Source: Bacillota bacterium (GTDB lineage Bacteria; Bacillota; Sulfobacillia; DUSP01; JBFMCS01). From it: a DNA stretch of 40,904 bases. Made by a program: the position numbers and the translations under genes. Numbering within the stretch: position 1 is the stretch's first letter; every line of letters begins with the position of its first letter. The notes under the pieces were generated by a model. It worked only from the letters and a program-made list of their open reading frames with translations. It was not told the origin of the DNA and made no database searches. Of the stretch, positions 7,891 through 17,234 are shown piece after piece. The DNA lies in contig JBFMCS010000006.1 of NCBI GenBank assembly GCA_040754315.1, positions 1-40,904 on the forward strand, given 5' to 3'.

Positions 7891-8943
7891 ATGATCATCG
7901 TCATGAAGATGGGTGCGGGCCGAGAAGAAATCAAGGCTGTGGAGGGGCGTCTTGTGGAAATGGGTTACCAGACCCATCCCATCTACGGGCAGGAGAGAAC
8001 GGTGATCGGGGCAGTGGGTGACTCCAGCGTGGTGGGAAGGGAATCCATCCTCAACCTTCCAGGGGTGGAGAGAATAGTTCCCATACTCAAGCCCTACAAG
8101 CTAGTAAGCAGGGAGCTATACAGGGAGGACTCCAAGATAAGGGTGGGGCGGTCTGAGGTAGGCGGGCCTGGCGTGGTGGTGATTGCGGGCCCTTGCGTCG
8201 TTGAGGACGAGGAGCAGGTGACGGCGACCGCCCGGGCCGCCCGGAGCGCTGGCTGCCATGCCTTGAGGGGGGGGGCCTTCAAGCCTAGAACATCACCCTA
8301 CGCCTACCAGGGCCTAGGGGAGGAGGGACTCCGCCTCCTGTCAGAGGCAGGCAACAGTGTGGGTCTCCCTGTAGTGAGCGAGGTCATGGACACCCGGGAC
8401 GTGGAAATGGTACATCGCTACGTTGACGTGCTTCAAGTTGGCGCTAGGAACATGCAAAACTTCGCCCTCCTCAGGGAGGTTGGCATTCAGGACAAACCGG
8501 TCATCCTGAAGAGGGGCATCGCGGCAACTGTGGAGGAATGGCTGATGGCAGCGGAGTACATCATGTCCGCGGGCAATCCCGGGGTGATCTTGTGCGAAAG
8601 GGGTATCCGCACCTACGAGAACGGCACCAGGAACACCCTAGACCTTAGCGCAGTGCTTCAGGTCAAGGCCAATTCCCACCTACCGGTCATCGTCGATCCA
8701 AGCCACGGTACCGGGGTGGCATCCATGGTTGGACCCATGTCCCGGGCGGCGATAGCTGCGGGCGCCGACGGGGTAATGGTGGAGATACATCCTGATCCCT
8801 CCAGGGCTAAGTGTGACGGGCCACAGTCCCTGGATTTTCCCGCCCTCGATGTTCTCATGGGGGAGATCAGGGCGCTGGCTCCCATCGTGGGGCGGGAGGT
8901 CCGCCCGGTTAGAGAAACGCAACATGCGGCGACCGGTGCCTAA
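7891..8943 (+). CDS. aroF: 3-deoxy-7-phosphoheptulonate (DAHP) synthase, type I-beta
   Basis: Condenses phosphoenolpyruvate and erythrose 4-phosphate, the first step of the shikimate pathway. 350 residues. An N-terminal ferredoxin-like regulatory domain of about 90 residues (MIIVMKMGAGREEIKAVEG onward) is of the kind that binds aromatic amino acids in Thermotoga-type enzymes. The TIM barrel carries GPCVVE, RGGAFKPRTSPYAYQG, QVGARNMQNF, LKRGI and DPSHGTG, which contribute PEP and metal ligands. The ATG at 7891 follows GGGAGGTG (7873-7880) by 10 bases. Its placement after trpA ties shikimate entry to the aromatic block, but it has its own promoter and T-box. Confidence 0.94.
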   Translation: MIIVMKMGAGREEIKAVEGRLVEMGYQTHPIYGQERTVIGAVGDSSVVGRESILNLPGVERIVPILKPYKLVSRELYREDSKIRVGRSEVGGPGVVVIAGPCVVEDEEQVTATARAARSAGCHALRGGAFKPRTSPYAYQGLGEEGLRLLSEAGNSVGLPVVSEVMDTRDVEMVHRYVDVLQVGARNMQNFALLREVGIQDKPVILKRGIAATVEEWLMAAEYIMSAGNPGVILCERGIRTYENGTRNTLDLSAVLQVKANSHLPVIVDPSHGTGVASMVGPMSRAAIAAGADGVMVEIHPDPSRAKCDGPQSLDFPALDVLMGEIRALAPIVGREVRPVRETQHAATGA

Positions 8944-9016
8944 TCTGGCGGGAGGAATTGTCCGGAAGCCTAACCTGAACCGGTAAGTCGCGCAGTGCTT
9001 GCTAAAGAGGAAGATG

Positions 9017-9047
9017 TGGCTATCAAGTTAGGTCATAAATAAGCGAC
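9017..9047 (+). repeat. Direct repeat copy 1 (decayed region)
   Basis: TGGCTATCAAGTTAGGTCA followed by an ATAAG block. It matches the copy at 9503-9533 at nearly all of the first 19 bases and again at ATAAG with one gap. The copies lie 486 bases apart in the same orientation. Possibly the remnant of repeated element ends. Confidence 0.45.
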
Positions 9048-9502
9048 AATTGGGTCTCATATGCAGGCTGAGAGCAAATGGGCAAAGAGTTCAGGTGCCA
9101 CCACCTTCGATGTGTAAGACTGTAGGTAAGTCTTGTATAGCATAAACTACAGGCCCTGCCCAGAGGAAAACCGTCCTGAACAAGATTGCCATTAAGAGGA
9201 ATGTGGATCTGCGTGTGCGAGCTGCCACGGCACAAGGTGGGCCAGTGTAGTTGGCATTCCCCCAGGTGACAAGAAGTGCCTGGAGGCAGTGGTCTCAAGG
9301 AGTCGCAGGGTTGTCTTGACGAAGGGGTTCTGGATCGGTCTTGATGCACATGTCCTTGCCTGGATAGTCACCTACGAAAGTCAGCCGGCCCGTCCTTCCA
9401 CTATCTTTCTCGCCTAGGGGAGAATGGCGGCATTACTCCTTTATGGAGGCAACTCGCTCCACGCAGCATTTGACCTCGAGAACCGATCATTACCATGATT
9501 GA

Positions 9503-9533
9503 TGGCTATCAGGTTAGGCCAGCATAAGTGGAC
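9503..9533 (+). repeat. Direct repeat copy 2 (decayed region)
   Basis: TGGCTATCAGGTTAGGCCA followed by GCATAAGTGGAC. Differs from copy 1 by two substitutions in the first 19 bases. The downstream AAGTGGACTTCTGGG resembles, in my recollection, terminal repeats of IS21-like elements, but no transposase is visible nearby. Confidence 0.45.
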
Positions 9534-9831
9534 TTCTGGGAAAGTGCCGTTTGTGCTGGTGGACATATTGGTGACCCGCGACCGGAAGAGCGGGTTCGTG
9601 AATAGAACCCCCAAAGAGACCTCATGGGGATTGGTGGGAACCGGCCGACTGGCTGCCGGCATCTCTTACTTGAGTACCTGGAATGGCAGAAGCCCTCGGA
9701 CAGTACCTCCCGGGAAAACGCCAGTGTCACGTAGGCAGATTGACCCTTCCCTTCCTCCAGAGAGGACATACACCGGTTTATACAAGATACACTATTCTTG
9801 CCCTCAACTGATGAAGTAGGGATCCAGCAGG

Positions 9832-9858
9832 AGGAATTGTCAAAAATCCATAGAATAG
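9832..9858 (+). promoter_or_regulatory. Sigma-H-like promoter of the liv operon
   Basis: AGGAATT (9832-9838), 11 bases, then ATAGAATAG (9850-9858). This fits the known sigma-H consensus RnAGGAwWW-N11/12-RnnGAATww almost perfectly. The predicted RNA start near 9865 gives a leader of about 160 bases before livJ. Confidence 0.6.
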
Positions 9859-9881
9859 TACAAGAGCACATTAGATAAAAC

Positions 9882-9915
9882 GCGGTGCCTGAGAGCGCAA
9901 CATTCTCGACACCGC
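9882..9915 (+). other. Leader hairpin upstream of livJ
   Basis: GCGGTG (9882-9887) pairs with CACCGC (9910-9915), with an inner GAGA/TCTC pair. It lies just after the predicted sigma-H start. No known riboswitch pattern was recognised; it may be a 5' stabilising structure. Confidence 0.4.
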
Positions 9916-10024
9916 ATTCCCACGGGGGAGGTGGTAGTTCCGGGATCAGTGTGTTGATGATCTTACTAGAGAAGAGCACCGGATGGCTTTGTTACTCACA
10001 AGAGCCTAAGGAGGGGGAACCGCA

Positions 10025-11191
10025 TTGAAAAGGTTTGTAGTGTGGCTTTGTGTGGCGTTGTTGGTTGTGGCGCTTGCCGGTTGCGGTCAGCAGGCTGCCC
10101 CAGCCGAAGAGGAGGAGCCCGCGGAGACTTTGGAACCCATCAAGATCGGTGTCCAAGGCCCGATTTCCGGCCAGTGGGCATACGAGGGTGAGGGCTTCGT
10201 GGACGCCGTTTCCTTGCTGGCAGAGCAGCTGAATGCCGCCGGTGGCCTCTTGGGCCGCGAGATCGTGGTTATCCCTGGCGATGACAAGGGAGACCCGAAG
10301 GAGTCGGCGCTGGTGGCCCAGAAGATGGTGGCTGAGGGCGTCACCGCCGTCATCGGGTCGTACAGCTCCAGCTGCACCGAGCCCGCATCAGCCATCTATG
10401 ATGAGGCGGGCATTGTCCATATCACGCCTTCCTCCACCGCGACCCGCCTCACCGAGAAGGGATATCCAAGGTTCTTCCGCACCTGCTTCCTGGATGATAG
10501 GCAAGCCCTGTTCGTCTCTGAGTTCCTCAGGAATGAACTGAAGTTTTCGAAGCTGGCCCTGCTCCACGACAACACCACATATGCCAAGGGCCTGGCTGAC
10601 TGGACCAAGCTCTACTTCGAGGAGCGCGGAGGCGAGGTAGTGTTCTTCGACGCCATCACCCCAGGCGAGAAGGACTTCACACCGACCCTGACCAGCGTCA
10701 AGGCGACCAACCCTGAGGCCATCTACTTCAGCGGGTACTTCCCGGAGGGCGGTCTCCTGGCCAAGCAGGCCAAGGACCTTGGGATCGACGCCGTGTTCAT
10801 GGGAGGCGACGCCTGCAATAACCCCGAGTTCGTGCAGATCGCAGGGCTTGAGGCCGCCGAGGGCGCCATGATCAGCACGGCTCCACTCCCCCATGACCTG
10901 GAGTATCCTGAAGCTGCCAAGTTCATCCAGGACTTCAAAGACAAGTACAAGGAGGATCCAACCAGCGTCTACACAGTGATGGCCGCCGATGCCTTCCGCA
11001 TCATCGCGGAGGCAATTACCAAGACAGAGTCTATTGACCCCGAGAAGATAGCGGCTTACCTGCGCAACGATCTCAAGGATTTCCCAGGGATCACCGGGCC
11101 CATCAACTACGACGAGAAGGGTGACCGCCTGGGAAGCATCCACCTGTTCTACCGGATAGACGCTAACGGCCAGTTCGTGGCCTACGAGTAA
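10025..11191 (+). CDS. livJ: Branched-chain amino acid ABC transporter substrate-binding lipoprotein
   Basis: Extracellular receptor of a HAAT-family amino acid importer. 388 residues. A lipoprotein signal peptide with hydrophobic core WLCVALLVVALAGC gives lipobox LAGC with the modified Cys at residue 20, then a Glu/Pro-rich linker. The rest is a type I periplasmic-binding fold (IKIGVQGPISGQWAYEGEG, VIGSYSSSCTEPASAIYDE). TTG at 10025 is chosen because AAGGAGGGGG (10008-10017) lies 7 bases upstream and no better start precedes the signal peptide. First gene of livJHMGF behind a sigma-H-like promoter. The substrate is inferred from family and could be another amino acid or an amide. Confidence 0.9.
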   Translation: MKRFVVWLCVALLVVALAGCGQQAAPAEEEEPAETLEPIKIGVQGPISGQWAYEGEGFVDAVSLLAEQLNAAGGLLGREIVVIPGDDKGDPKESALVAQKMVAEGVTAVIGSYSSSCTEPASAIYDEAGIVHITPSSTATRLTEKGYPRFFRTCFLDDRQALFVSEFLRNELKFSKLALLHDNTTYAKGLADWTKLYFEERGGEVVFFDAITPGEKDFTPTLTSVKATNPEAIYFSGYFPEGGLLAKQAKDLGIDAVFMGGDACNNPEFVQIAGLEAAEGAMISTAPLPHDLEYPEAAKFIQDFKDKYKEDPTSVYTVMAADAFRIIAEAITKTESIDPEKIAAYLRNDLKDFPGITGPINYDEKGDRLGSIHLFYRIDANGQFVAYE

Positions 11192-11271
11192 CAAGAACCT
11201 TGAGGGAGAGGGACACAAGCCCTCTCCCTCTCTCATCCTTCTAAACCCAAACACCAGAAAGGTTGGACCTC

Positions 11272-12180
11272 ATGGAGTTCTTGCTGCAGCAGGTCATCAA
11301 CGGCCTGACCATCGGCTCAGTTTACGCTCTGGTGGCACTGGGCTACACCATGATCTACGGGATACTGAGGCTCATCAACTTCGCCCACGGAGAGCTGTTC
11401 ATGCTCGGCTCCTACCTGGCTTTCTCCTTCATCGCCTCAGTAGGCCTGGTCAATGTTATTCCCAACCTCTTCCTGGCGATAGTGGTAGTGTTCATCCTTT
11501 CCATGGGCCTGGTGGGTTTCACCGGAGTGGCCATCGAACGGATAGCGTACAAGCCCCTGAGGCACGCTGGCAGGCTCCCCGCCGTGGTGTCGGCCCTGGG
11601 TGTCTCCATATTCATGCAGAACGCTGTGATGCTCACCTACGGCACTCGCTACAAGGTGTACCCGGAGGGGATCATACCCACCATGGCATGGGAGATACTA
11701 GGCGTTGAAATCACGTTGATGCGACTGATCATCCTGGGTATAGCGATATCTCTCATGTTCACTCTGTACTTCTTCGTCCAGAAGACCATGGTGGGAACGG
11801 CCATCCGGGCCATAGCCCTCGACCATGACACCTCAAGGTTAATGGGCATCAACGTCGACAGCATCATCCGGCTCGTATTTGTCATTGGGCCTGCCCTCGG
11901 TGCCTCGGCAGGCATTATGGTTGGCCTGTACTACCGCCAGATCAACTTCACCATGGGGTGGGCGTACGGCCTCCGTGCGTTCACCGCGGCAATCCTCGGA
12001 GGCATTGGGAACATTCCAGGTGCGATGATAGGAGGGCTCCTCCTGGGGGTGGCTGAGGCCTTTGGTGCTGGATACGTCTCCCCTCAGTGGAAGGACGCTA
12101 TTGCTTTCACCATCCTCATCCTGGTGTTAATCTTCCGGCCTACTGGACTCCTGGGCGAAAGGGTGGCTGAGAAGGTATGA
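11272..12180 (+). CDS. livH: Branched-chain amino acid ABC transporter permease LivH
   Basis: Inner-membrane permease of the Liv importer. 302 residues, about eight hydrophobic segments. The N-terminal FLLQQVINGLTIGSVYALVA and the following INFAHGELFMLGSY block are LivH hallmarks, as is GGIGNIPGAMIGGLLLGV near the C-terminus. The ATG at 11272 has AAAGG 9 bases upstream; a TTG at 11263 is in frame but poorly placed. Overlaps livM by four bases. Confidence 0.93.
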   Translation: MEFLLQQVINGLTIGSVYALVALGYTMIYGILRLINFAHGELFMLGSYLAFSFIASVGLVNVIPNLFLAIVVVFILSMGLVGFTGVAIERIAYKPLRHAGRLPAVVSALGVSIFMQNAVMLTYGTRYKVYPEGIIPTMAWEILGVEITLMRLIILGIAISLMFTLYFFVQKTMVGTAIRAIALDHDTSRLMGINVDSIIRLVFVIGPALGASAGIMVGLYYRQINFTMGWAYGLRAFTAAILGGIGNIPGAMIGGLLLGVAEAFGAGYVSPQWKDAIAFTILILVLIFRPTGLLGERVAEKV

Positions 12181-13181
12181 TGGACATGAAGACCAAGAGA
12201 CCTCATGCCGCCGTCCCGCCCAAGGTGCTTTACGGACTTCTCTTAGCCGCAGTCTTAGTCTACCCCAATCTTACCAACCGGTACTGGCAGGACGTGGCCA
12301 ATTTCTTCTTCATCTACGTAATGCTGGGGCTCAGTCTCAACCTCATCGTTGGTTACGCAGGGATATTCAACCTGGGCCATGCGGCGTTCTACGCGGTGGG
12401 GGCCTACTCCACGGCCATTATCTCCACCCGCATGGGTGTGCCTACCCTGGTGCTCCTGCCCTTGGCCGGACTCCTGGCAGCGGGTTTCGCGGCGCTCATC
12501 TCCAAGCCCATCCTCCACCTCAGGGGCGACTACCTGTGCCTCGTTACCATAGGGTTCGGGGAGATCGTTCGTATCACCCTTTACAGTGACTTATTCGGGC
12601 TCACCGGCGGCCCCAACGGTATCCTGGGGATCCCCAGGCCAGCCCTGGCGGGATTCGCCATCAGGCAGCCCATCCACTACTACTACCTGTTCCTCGTGTT
12701 TGTGGTAGCGTACGTCTTCATTTCCAAGCGCCTGGAGGACTCCCGGCTTGGGCGGGCTTGGCTCTATATAAGAGAGGACCACCTGGCCGCTGAGGCCATG
12801 GGGATCGATACCAACAAGGCCAGGCTCCTGGCTATCGTCCTAGGAGCGGCAGGGGCTGGAATTGCAGGCAACCTGTATGCCGGGAAGATGACCATCATCG
12901 CCCCCGAGAGCTTCGTGTTCTGGGAGTCCGTGGTGATGTTCTGCATCATTATCCTGGGAGGCATCGGCTCTATTCCGGGTGTCATCGTGGGAGCCTTCGG
13001 CATGTCGGTATTGCCAGAGTTCTTCCGAGGCTTCATCCAGTGGCGCATGTTTGTGTTCGGGGCAGCCATGGTCGCGATGATGCTCTTCAGGCCCCAGGGC
13101 CTGTGGCCTAACCCCCGGTGGTTCAAGGCAGGCGGCGCAAAGGAAACTAAGCCCGAAGAGGTCGCCCCCAGTGCCTCTTGA
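12177..13181 (+). CDS. livM: Branched-chain amino acid ABC transporter permease LivM
   Basis: Second permease of the importer. 334 residues if the ATG at 12177 is used (ATGA overlap with livH); ATGs at 12180 and 12186 are alternatives, and the one at 12186 has the best spacing from AGAAGG. Typical blocks are [31 protein letters not shown] and [14 protein letters not shown]. The last 20 residues are charged and cytoplasmic. Partner of LivH, with LivG and LivF supplying ATPase activity. Confidence 0.93.
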   Translation: MMDMKTKRPHAAVPPKVLYGLLLAAVLVYPNLTNRYWQDVANFFFIYVMLGLSLNLIVGYAGIFNLGHAAFYAVGAYSTAIISTRMGVPTLVLLPLAGLLAAGFAALISKPILHLRGDYLCLVTIGFGEIVRITLYSDLFGLTGGPNGILGIPRPALAGFAIRQPIHYYYLFLVFVVAYVFISKRLEDSRLGRAWLYIREDHLAAEAMGIDTNKARLLAIVLGAAGAGIAGNLYAGKMTIIAPESFVFWESVVMFCIIILGGIGSIPGVIVGAFGMSVLPEFFRGFIQWRMFVFGAAMVAMMLFRPQGLWPNPRWFKAGGAKETKPEEVAPSAS

Positions 13182-13213
13182 CCGGAGAATAATTGGTGAA
13201 GGCAGGTACCCCT

Positions 13214-13984
13214 ATGAACGTTCTTGAAGTGGAGAATCTGACCAAGAGGTTCGGCGGCCTGGTAGCTGTGGACGACGTCACCTTTAACATGGCCGAGGGC
13301 GAGATCCTTGGCCTGATAGGACCCAACGGGGCTGGCAAGACTACCGTGTTCAACCTGATTACCGGCATCTACGCCCCGGATTCCGGAGACCTGCGCTTCT
13401 TCGGTGAAAGCGTCGTCGGCCTGAGGCCCCACCAGATAACCGAGAAGGGTGTAGCTCGCACCTTCCAGACCATCCGGCTGTTCCCCAACCTTACGGTACT
13501 GGAGAACGTCATGTCCGGGCAGCACTGCCGGGCCTCCACAGGTCTCCTGGACGCCATCGTCAGGACGCCCAAGCAGCGGGCGGAGGAGGCCGGTATCCTG
13601 GAGGAGTCCGAGCGCCAGCTGGAGCGCGTGGGTCTCCTGCACTTTGCGGGCGAACTGGCCAAGAACCTGCCCTACGGTGACCAGCGGCGCCTGGAGGTGG
13701 CTCGTGCCCTAGCCTCCTGTCCCAAGCTGCTGATCCTGGACGAACCCGCTGGAGGGCTGAACGAACACGAGAGCGCCGAGATGATGAGGTTCATATCAAG
13801 CCTTAGGGACACCGGCATTACGATACTCCTGATCGAGCACGACATGACGGTGGTCATGGGCATCTCCGACCAGGTGGTGGTCCTGGACAACGGGGCCAAG
13901 ATATCTGAGGGCACCCCGGCCCAGGTGCAGGCGGATCCCAGGGTGATCGAGGCCTATCTCGGAAGGGAAGAGGACGAGGAATGA
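13214..13984 (+). CDS. livG: Branched-chain amino acid ABC transporter ATP-binding protein LivG
   Basis: ATPase subunit, 256 residues. Walker [10 protein letters not shown], the LivG-type insertion after the Q-loop ([15 protein letters not shown]), signature [15 protein letters not shown] in place of LSGGQ, and Walker [13 protein letters not shown] are all present. The ATG at 13214 gives the common LivG N-terminus [14 protein letters not shown]. In-frame TTG (13193) and GTG (13196) starts exist upstream, the latter 7 bases after GGAGA. Overlaps livF by four bases. Confidence 0.93.
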   Translation: MNVLEVENLTKRFGGLVAVDDVTFNMAEGEILGLIGPNGAGKTTVFNLITGIYAPDSGDLRFFGESVVGLRPHQITEKGVARTFQTIRLFPNLTVLENVMSGQHCRASTGLLDAIVRTPKQRAEEAGILEESERQLERVGLLHFAGELAKNLPYGDQRRLEVARALASCPKLLILDEPAGGLNEHESAEMMRFISSLRDTGITILLIEHDMTVVMGISDQVVVLDNGAKISEGTPAQVQADPRVIEAYLGREEDEE

Positions 13985-14697
13985 GCCTTCTCAAAGTGGA
14001 GGATCTTCACATCTACTACGGGCACGTGTACGCTCTGAAAGGTATCTCCCTTGAGGTGAACGAGGGAGAGATCATCTCCCTGCTTGGAGCCAACGGGGCT
14101 GGCAAGTCAACAACCTTGAGAGCCATATCAGGCCTTCTTAGACCCCACCAGGGTTCCATAGCCTTTGGAGGGCAGAAGGTATCCGGTGTGCCGGCTCATG
14201 AGATAGTCAACAGGGGAATATCGCACGCCCCTGAAGGACGCAAGGTCTTTGCCACTCTCACCGTGGATGAGAACCTCAACCTGGGCGCCTACACCCGCCA
14301 GAAGGACAAGGCTGGCATAGAGGTCTCCCGCGAGCGGGTCTTCAACCTGTTTCCCAGGCTTAAGGAACGGAGGACCCAGCTTGCCGGAACCCTCTCAGGT
14401 GGTGAGCAGCAGATGCTTGCCATCGGGCGCGCCCTCATGGGGAGCCCCAAGATCCTGCTCCTTGACGAGCCTTCCCTAGGATTGGCACCCATCCTGGTCC
14501 AGGCCATCTTTCGCACCATCCGGGAGATCAACGAACAGGGCGTGACAGTCCTCCTCGTGGAACAGAACGCCAGGGCGGCGCTGAAGCTCTCCTCCAGGGC
14601 CTACGTGCTGGAGGTGGGTAAGGTGGCGTTGAGTGGCTCTGCGCAGGACCTGGTGAAGGACGAGAGGGTTAGGAAGGCCTACCTAGGCGAGAAGTAG
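13981..14697 (+). CDS. livF: Branched-chain amino acid ABC transporter ATP-binding protein LivF
   Basis: Second ATPase subunit, 238 residues. Walker A GANGAGKST, signature LSGGEQQMLAIGRAL, Walker B ILLLDEPSLGL and the switch His replaced by Gln in VEQNA, as usual in LivF. ATG overlaps the livG stop (ATGA). Last gene of the operon, followed after 12 bases by a 15-bp terminator stem. Confidence 0.94.
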   Translation: MSLLKVEDLHIYYGHVYALKGISLEVNEGEIISLLGANGAGKSTTLRAISGLLRPHQGSIAFGGQKVSGVPAHEIVNRGISHAPEGRKVFATLTVDENLNLGAYTRQKDKAGIEVSRERVFNLFPRLKERRTQLAGTLSGGEQQMLAIGRALMGSPKILLLDEPSLGLAPILVQAIFRTIREINEQGVTVLLVEQNARAALKLSSRAYVLEVGKVALSGSAQDLVKDERVRKAYLGEK

Positions 14698-14709
14698 AAA
14701 GCCCTTTGT

Positions 14710-14743
14710 GAAGTGGCCGGGCAGGTTACTGCCCGGCCACTTC
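14710..14743. terminator. Bidirectional terminator between livF and the LytM gene
   Basis: Perfect 15-bp stem (14710-14724 with 14729-14743) around the loop GTTA. The minus-strand LytM stop codon lies in the loop, so half the stem encodes that protein's last residues. T-runs on either side are poor. Confidence 0.75.
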
Positions 14744-15541
14744 CAGCAGCCTTTCTAGGGTCTTGCGCACCTGTTCCGGGTTCATCCCCTCAAAGAACAC
14801 TCGTCCATTCACGATTACTTCAAAGTGCAGGTGCGCCCCTTCGGATGTCCCCATCACGCCGTCACTGGTCCCAGAATTCCCCACGAAGCCAATGACCTCG
14901 CGGGACTTGACCCTGGTCCCGGTCTCAATGCCTGGAGCGATGGACTCAAGGTGGCTGTAGCGGGTAACGACCCCGTCCCGGTGCTGGATCCACACCTGCC
15001 GCCCGTTGAGGGAGTCGAGGATGTCATCGGGCGTCTCTCCTTCTATGATGGACGCATTCAGGTACTGCTCCCGTTGTTCCCAGGTCATTTCCCGAAACCC
15101 CGTGTCTGCCCTGGTGACCAGCCCGTCTCCGGCGGCCAGGGCCGGGGTGCCCACCTGCACGTCCACGCCACAGTAGCCTCCGTAGAAGTCCAGTCCCTGG
15201 TGAACCCCGTTCCGGTATGTCCTGGGTGCCCCAGGCAGCTGGCCGGCGGCGTCAGAAACCCGAGCCCCATCTATGGGAGTCACCAGGAAGTCCAGGCGAT
15301 GCCAGGTGCCTGCCATGGCCTCCTCATCCAGTCCCTTTCCCAGGGCTGCCCTCTCCACCTGGGCCTGGTGCACCGGGAAAGGCCCTCCAGGCATGGGTTC
15401 CTCAGAGACTACCGGTTCCTGGGGCGCAGGCTCTGGCGGGGGCGGGGCTGTTTCACTAGCCTGAAGGGTTCCATAGTGGTAGCCTCCCACGGCCACCAGG
15501 AGGGCAACGAGTATGAGCGTGACGGGCGCAGATCGTGACAT
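14726..15541 (-). CDS. Membrane-anchored M23 (LytM-type) metallopeptidase
   Basis: Probable cell-wall endopeptidase or LytM-domain protein. 271 residues from ATG at 15541. A signal anchor (VTLILVALLVAVGGYHYG) is followed by a Pro/Glu-rich linker and a C-terminal peptidase domain. The zinc motifs HQGLDF (HxxxD) and AHLHFE (HxH) are both present, plus YSHL and GNSGTSDG typical of M23. A segment between the two motifs (EQREQYLNASIIEGETPDD) is longer than in minimal LytM domains. A GGGGAGG site lies 12 bases upstream of the chosen start. Convergent with the liv operon; its stop is in the shared terminator. Confidence 0.85.
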   Translation of the reverse strand: MSRSAPVTLILVALLVAVGGYHYGTLQASETAPPPPEPAPQEPVVSEEPMPGGPFPVHQAQVERAALGKGLDEEAMAGTWHRLDFLVTPIDGARVSDAAGQLPGAPRTYRNGVHQGLDFYGGYCGVDVQVGTPALAAGDGLVTRADTGFREMTWEQREQYLNASIIEGETPDDILDSLNGRQVWIQHRDGVVTRYSHLESIAPGIETGTRVKSREVIGFVGNSGTSDGVMGTSEGAHLHFEVIVNGRVFFEGMNPEQVRKTLERLLEVAGQ

Positions 15542-15791
15542 GTTATGGCAGGGCCTCCCCACTTCCGGCGATACTGTCGTTTCCTGCAGCAATTCGGCGA
15601 AGCTTGTCCAATACCTCTAGCCACGCCGGGGTGTCCATGTGGGGTTGTGGGGCCAACCGGTATGCTGGGGGGGGGGTGTTGGCTGTAAGGGGGGAAGGTG
15701 GCCAGGATCGTGGGTCCCGTGTGCTACGGGTAAGGCAGGCGTGGTGCCATGGCTCCAGGGGGCGACTCCGGAGAGAGAAGAGCCCGTCCCG

Positions 15792-17144
15792 TCATATCAC
15801 TGTACGTTTCCAGGCTCCTCTCCTGAAGAACCACAGCAGGAGCACGGCCCTTGCCATCCATTCCACGGCGGTCCCGGCCCACACGTAGGGTATGGGGAGC
15901 GCGAGGACCTTGACGAACACTACGGTTAAGGGGAGCCGGATGCCCCATGAGGTGAGGGCGGAAATGTAAAGGGGTGGCTTCGTGTCCCCGGCCCCGCGGA
16001 GGGTTCCTGCCATGTTCTCCGCCACGGCAATGAAGGGCTGTGAGAACGCCGCCACCATAAGACACGCGGCGCTCAGGGAGATGACAGTGGGGTCACTGGT
16101 GAAGACCGAGGCAAGGGAACGGGGGAACAAGAGGAAGCACACGGCGAAGGCGCCCATGGACACCACCGCCAGCAGGGTTCCCTGGCGGGCGCTCTCGCTG
16201 GCAGCCTCGGGTTCGCCGGCTCCAAGGTTCTGCCCTACCAGGATGGTGGTGGCCACGGCAATGCCCCACCCAGGCATGAAGGAGAGGGACTCGGCGACGA
16301 CCGCCACTTGGTGGGCGGCCAGGGCGTGTGTGCCCAGGGAGGCGATGATGAGGCTCTGGACGGCTCGCGAGCCGTCCAGCAGGAACCATTCCAGGCCCGT
16401 TGGTATGCTCAGGGACACCAGGGAACGGGCTACGGCTGGCTTGGGGTTTCTAAGGTGTGATAGGCTTAGGCCCGGGGTCTTCCACCGGAAGAACAGATAC
16501 CAGCCTACGAGGATGAAGGCAAGGAAATGGGCTGCCAGGGAGGCTATGGCGGCCCCTGGCACTCCCATGGCGGGAAACCCCAGGTGACCGAATATAAGGA
16601 CGTAATCCAGCAGGAGATTGGTGGCGTTTGAGGCGCCCACGATGTAAAGGGGTGTCCGCGTGTCGCCCCAGCCCCTCAGGATGGCGGTTCCAGCCATGGC
16701 CGGGAGCACAAACACAGCTCCTATGCTCACTATCCTCATGTAGGCGGTGCCCTGGGCGGCGACGTCAGGCTCGGTGCCAGCGACCTTGAAGAGACCTGGT
16801 GCCAGGAGGAAGACGCCGAGGGCCACTGCCACAGAGGTGAAGGTCATGAGGGTGAGAGCCATCCCCCCGATCCTGAGGGCATCTTCGTGGTCTCCTGCCC
16901 CTACCCTGCGTGATACCAGTATCATGGTGCCGGTCCCAAGGGAGGCTACAATGAACAGAATGGTCCAGTAGAACTGGCCACCCAGGGATACAGCGCCCAG
17001 GGCAGCGGCGCCCAGTCGTCCCACCATCACGGTGTCCAGCGTCCATACTGAGGTGTGTAAGAACATTTCGAGTACAGCCGGCCAAGCCAGTTGCAGTAGT
17101 GCTTTACGCTGCGTGCGTCTCAGGTAGCCTATCTTGTCGTTCAA
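15792..17144 (-). CDS. MATE family efflux transporter
   Basis: Multidrug/cation antiporter of the MATE (MatE x2) family. 450 residues with about 12 hydrophobic segments in two related halves, for example WPAVLEMFLHTSVWTLDTVM in the first and IPTGLEWFLLDGSRAVQSL in the second. The TTG at 17144 is chosen because GAGGTG lies just upstream and the length then matches the family; the open frame extends further upstream without a membrane segment. Substrate unknown. Divergent from the sigma-54 activator. Confidence 0.87.
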   Translation of the reverse strand: MNDKIGYLRRTQRKALLQLAWPAVLEMFLHTSVWTLDTVMVGRLGAAALGAVSLGGQFYWTILFIVASLGTGTMILVSRRVGAGDHEDALRIGGMALTLMTFTSVAVALGVFLLAPGLFKVAGTEPDVAAQGTAYMRIVSIGAVFVLPAMAGTAILRGWGDTRTPLYIVGASNATNLLLDYVLIFGHLGFPAMGVPGAAIASLAAHFLAFILVGWYLFFRWKTPGLSLSHLRNPKPAVARSLVSLSIPTGLEWFLLDGSRAVQSLIIASLGTHALAAHQVAVVAESLSFMPGWGIAVATTILVGQNLGAGEPEAASESARQGTLLAVVSMGAFAVCFLLFPRSLASVFTSDPTVISLSAACLMVAAFSQPFIAVAENMAGTLRGAGDTKPPLYISALTSWGIRLPLTVVFVKVLALPIPYVWAGTAVEWMARAVLLLWFFRRGAWKRTVI

Positions 17145-17234
17145 AGCGCACCTCGCTGAGGCACAGGCTAGATCCACTATAACATTGAAGCCCTGCCAGG
17201 GCAACAGCCGCGAATAGGGGTAGTGGGGCTTAGC

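Larger units (their letters stand above)
8944..9829 (+). other. Gene-free, apparently decayed intergenic stretch
   Basis: Almost 900 bases with no convincing gene. Open frames are short, lack ribosome sites and match no family I know. Several frames look like worn coding sequence, for example a minus-strand hydrophobic stretch TFLLMAILFRTVFLWAG near 9140-9200, and a plus-strand helix-like EEVGIQQEELSKIHR-type stretch near 9810-9860 that is interrupted upstream by stops. A diverged direct repeat (9017 and 9503) suggests an old mobile element. The sequence is richer in A+T than the flanking genes. Confidence 0.5.

Noticed and set aside
9499-9819. Plus-strand frame of 106 codons in the gene-free stretch
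   Set aside because: No ribosome site, no domain, odd composition, and it begins inside the diverged direct repeat. Listed only as part of the decayed region.
10388-11254. Long minus-strand frame over livJ
   Set aside because: Fully antisense to a clear lipoprotein gene and without recognisable domains.
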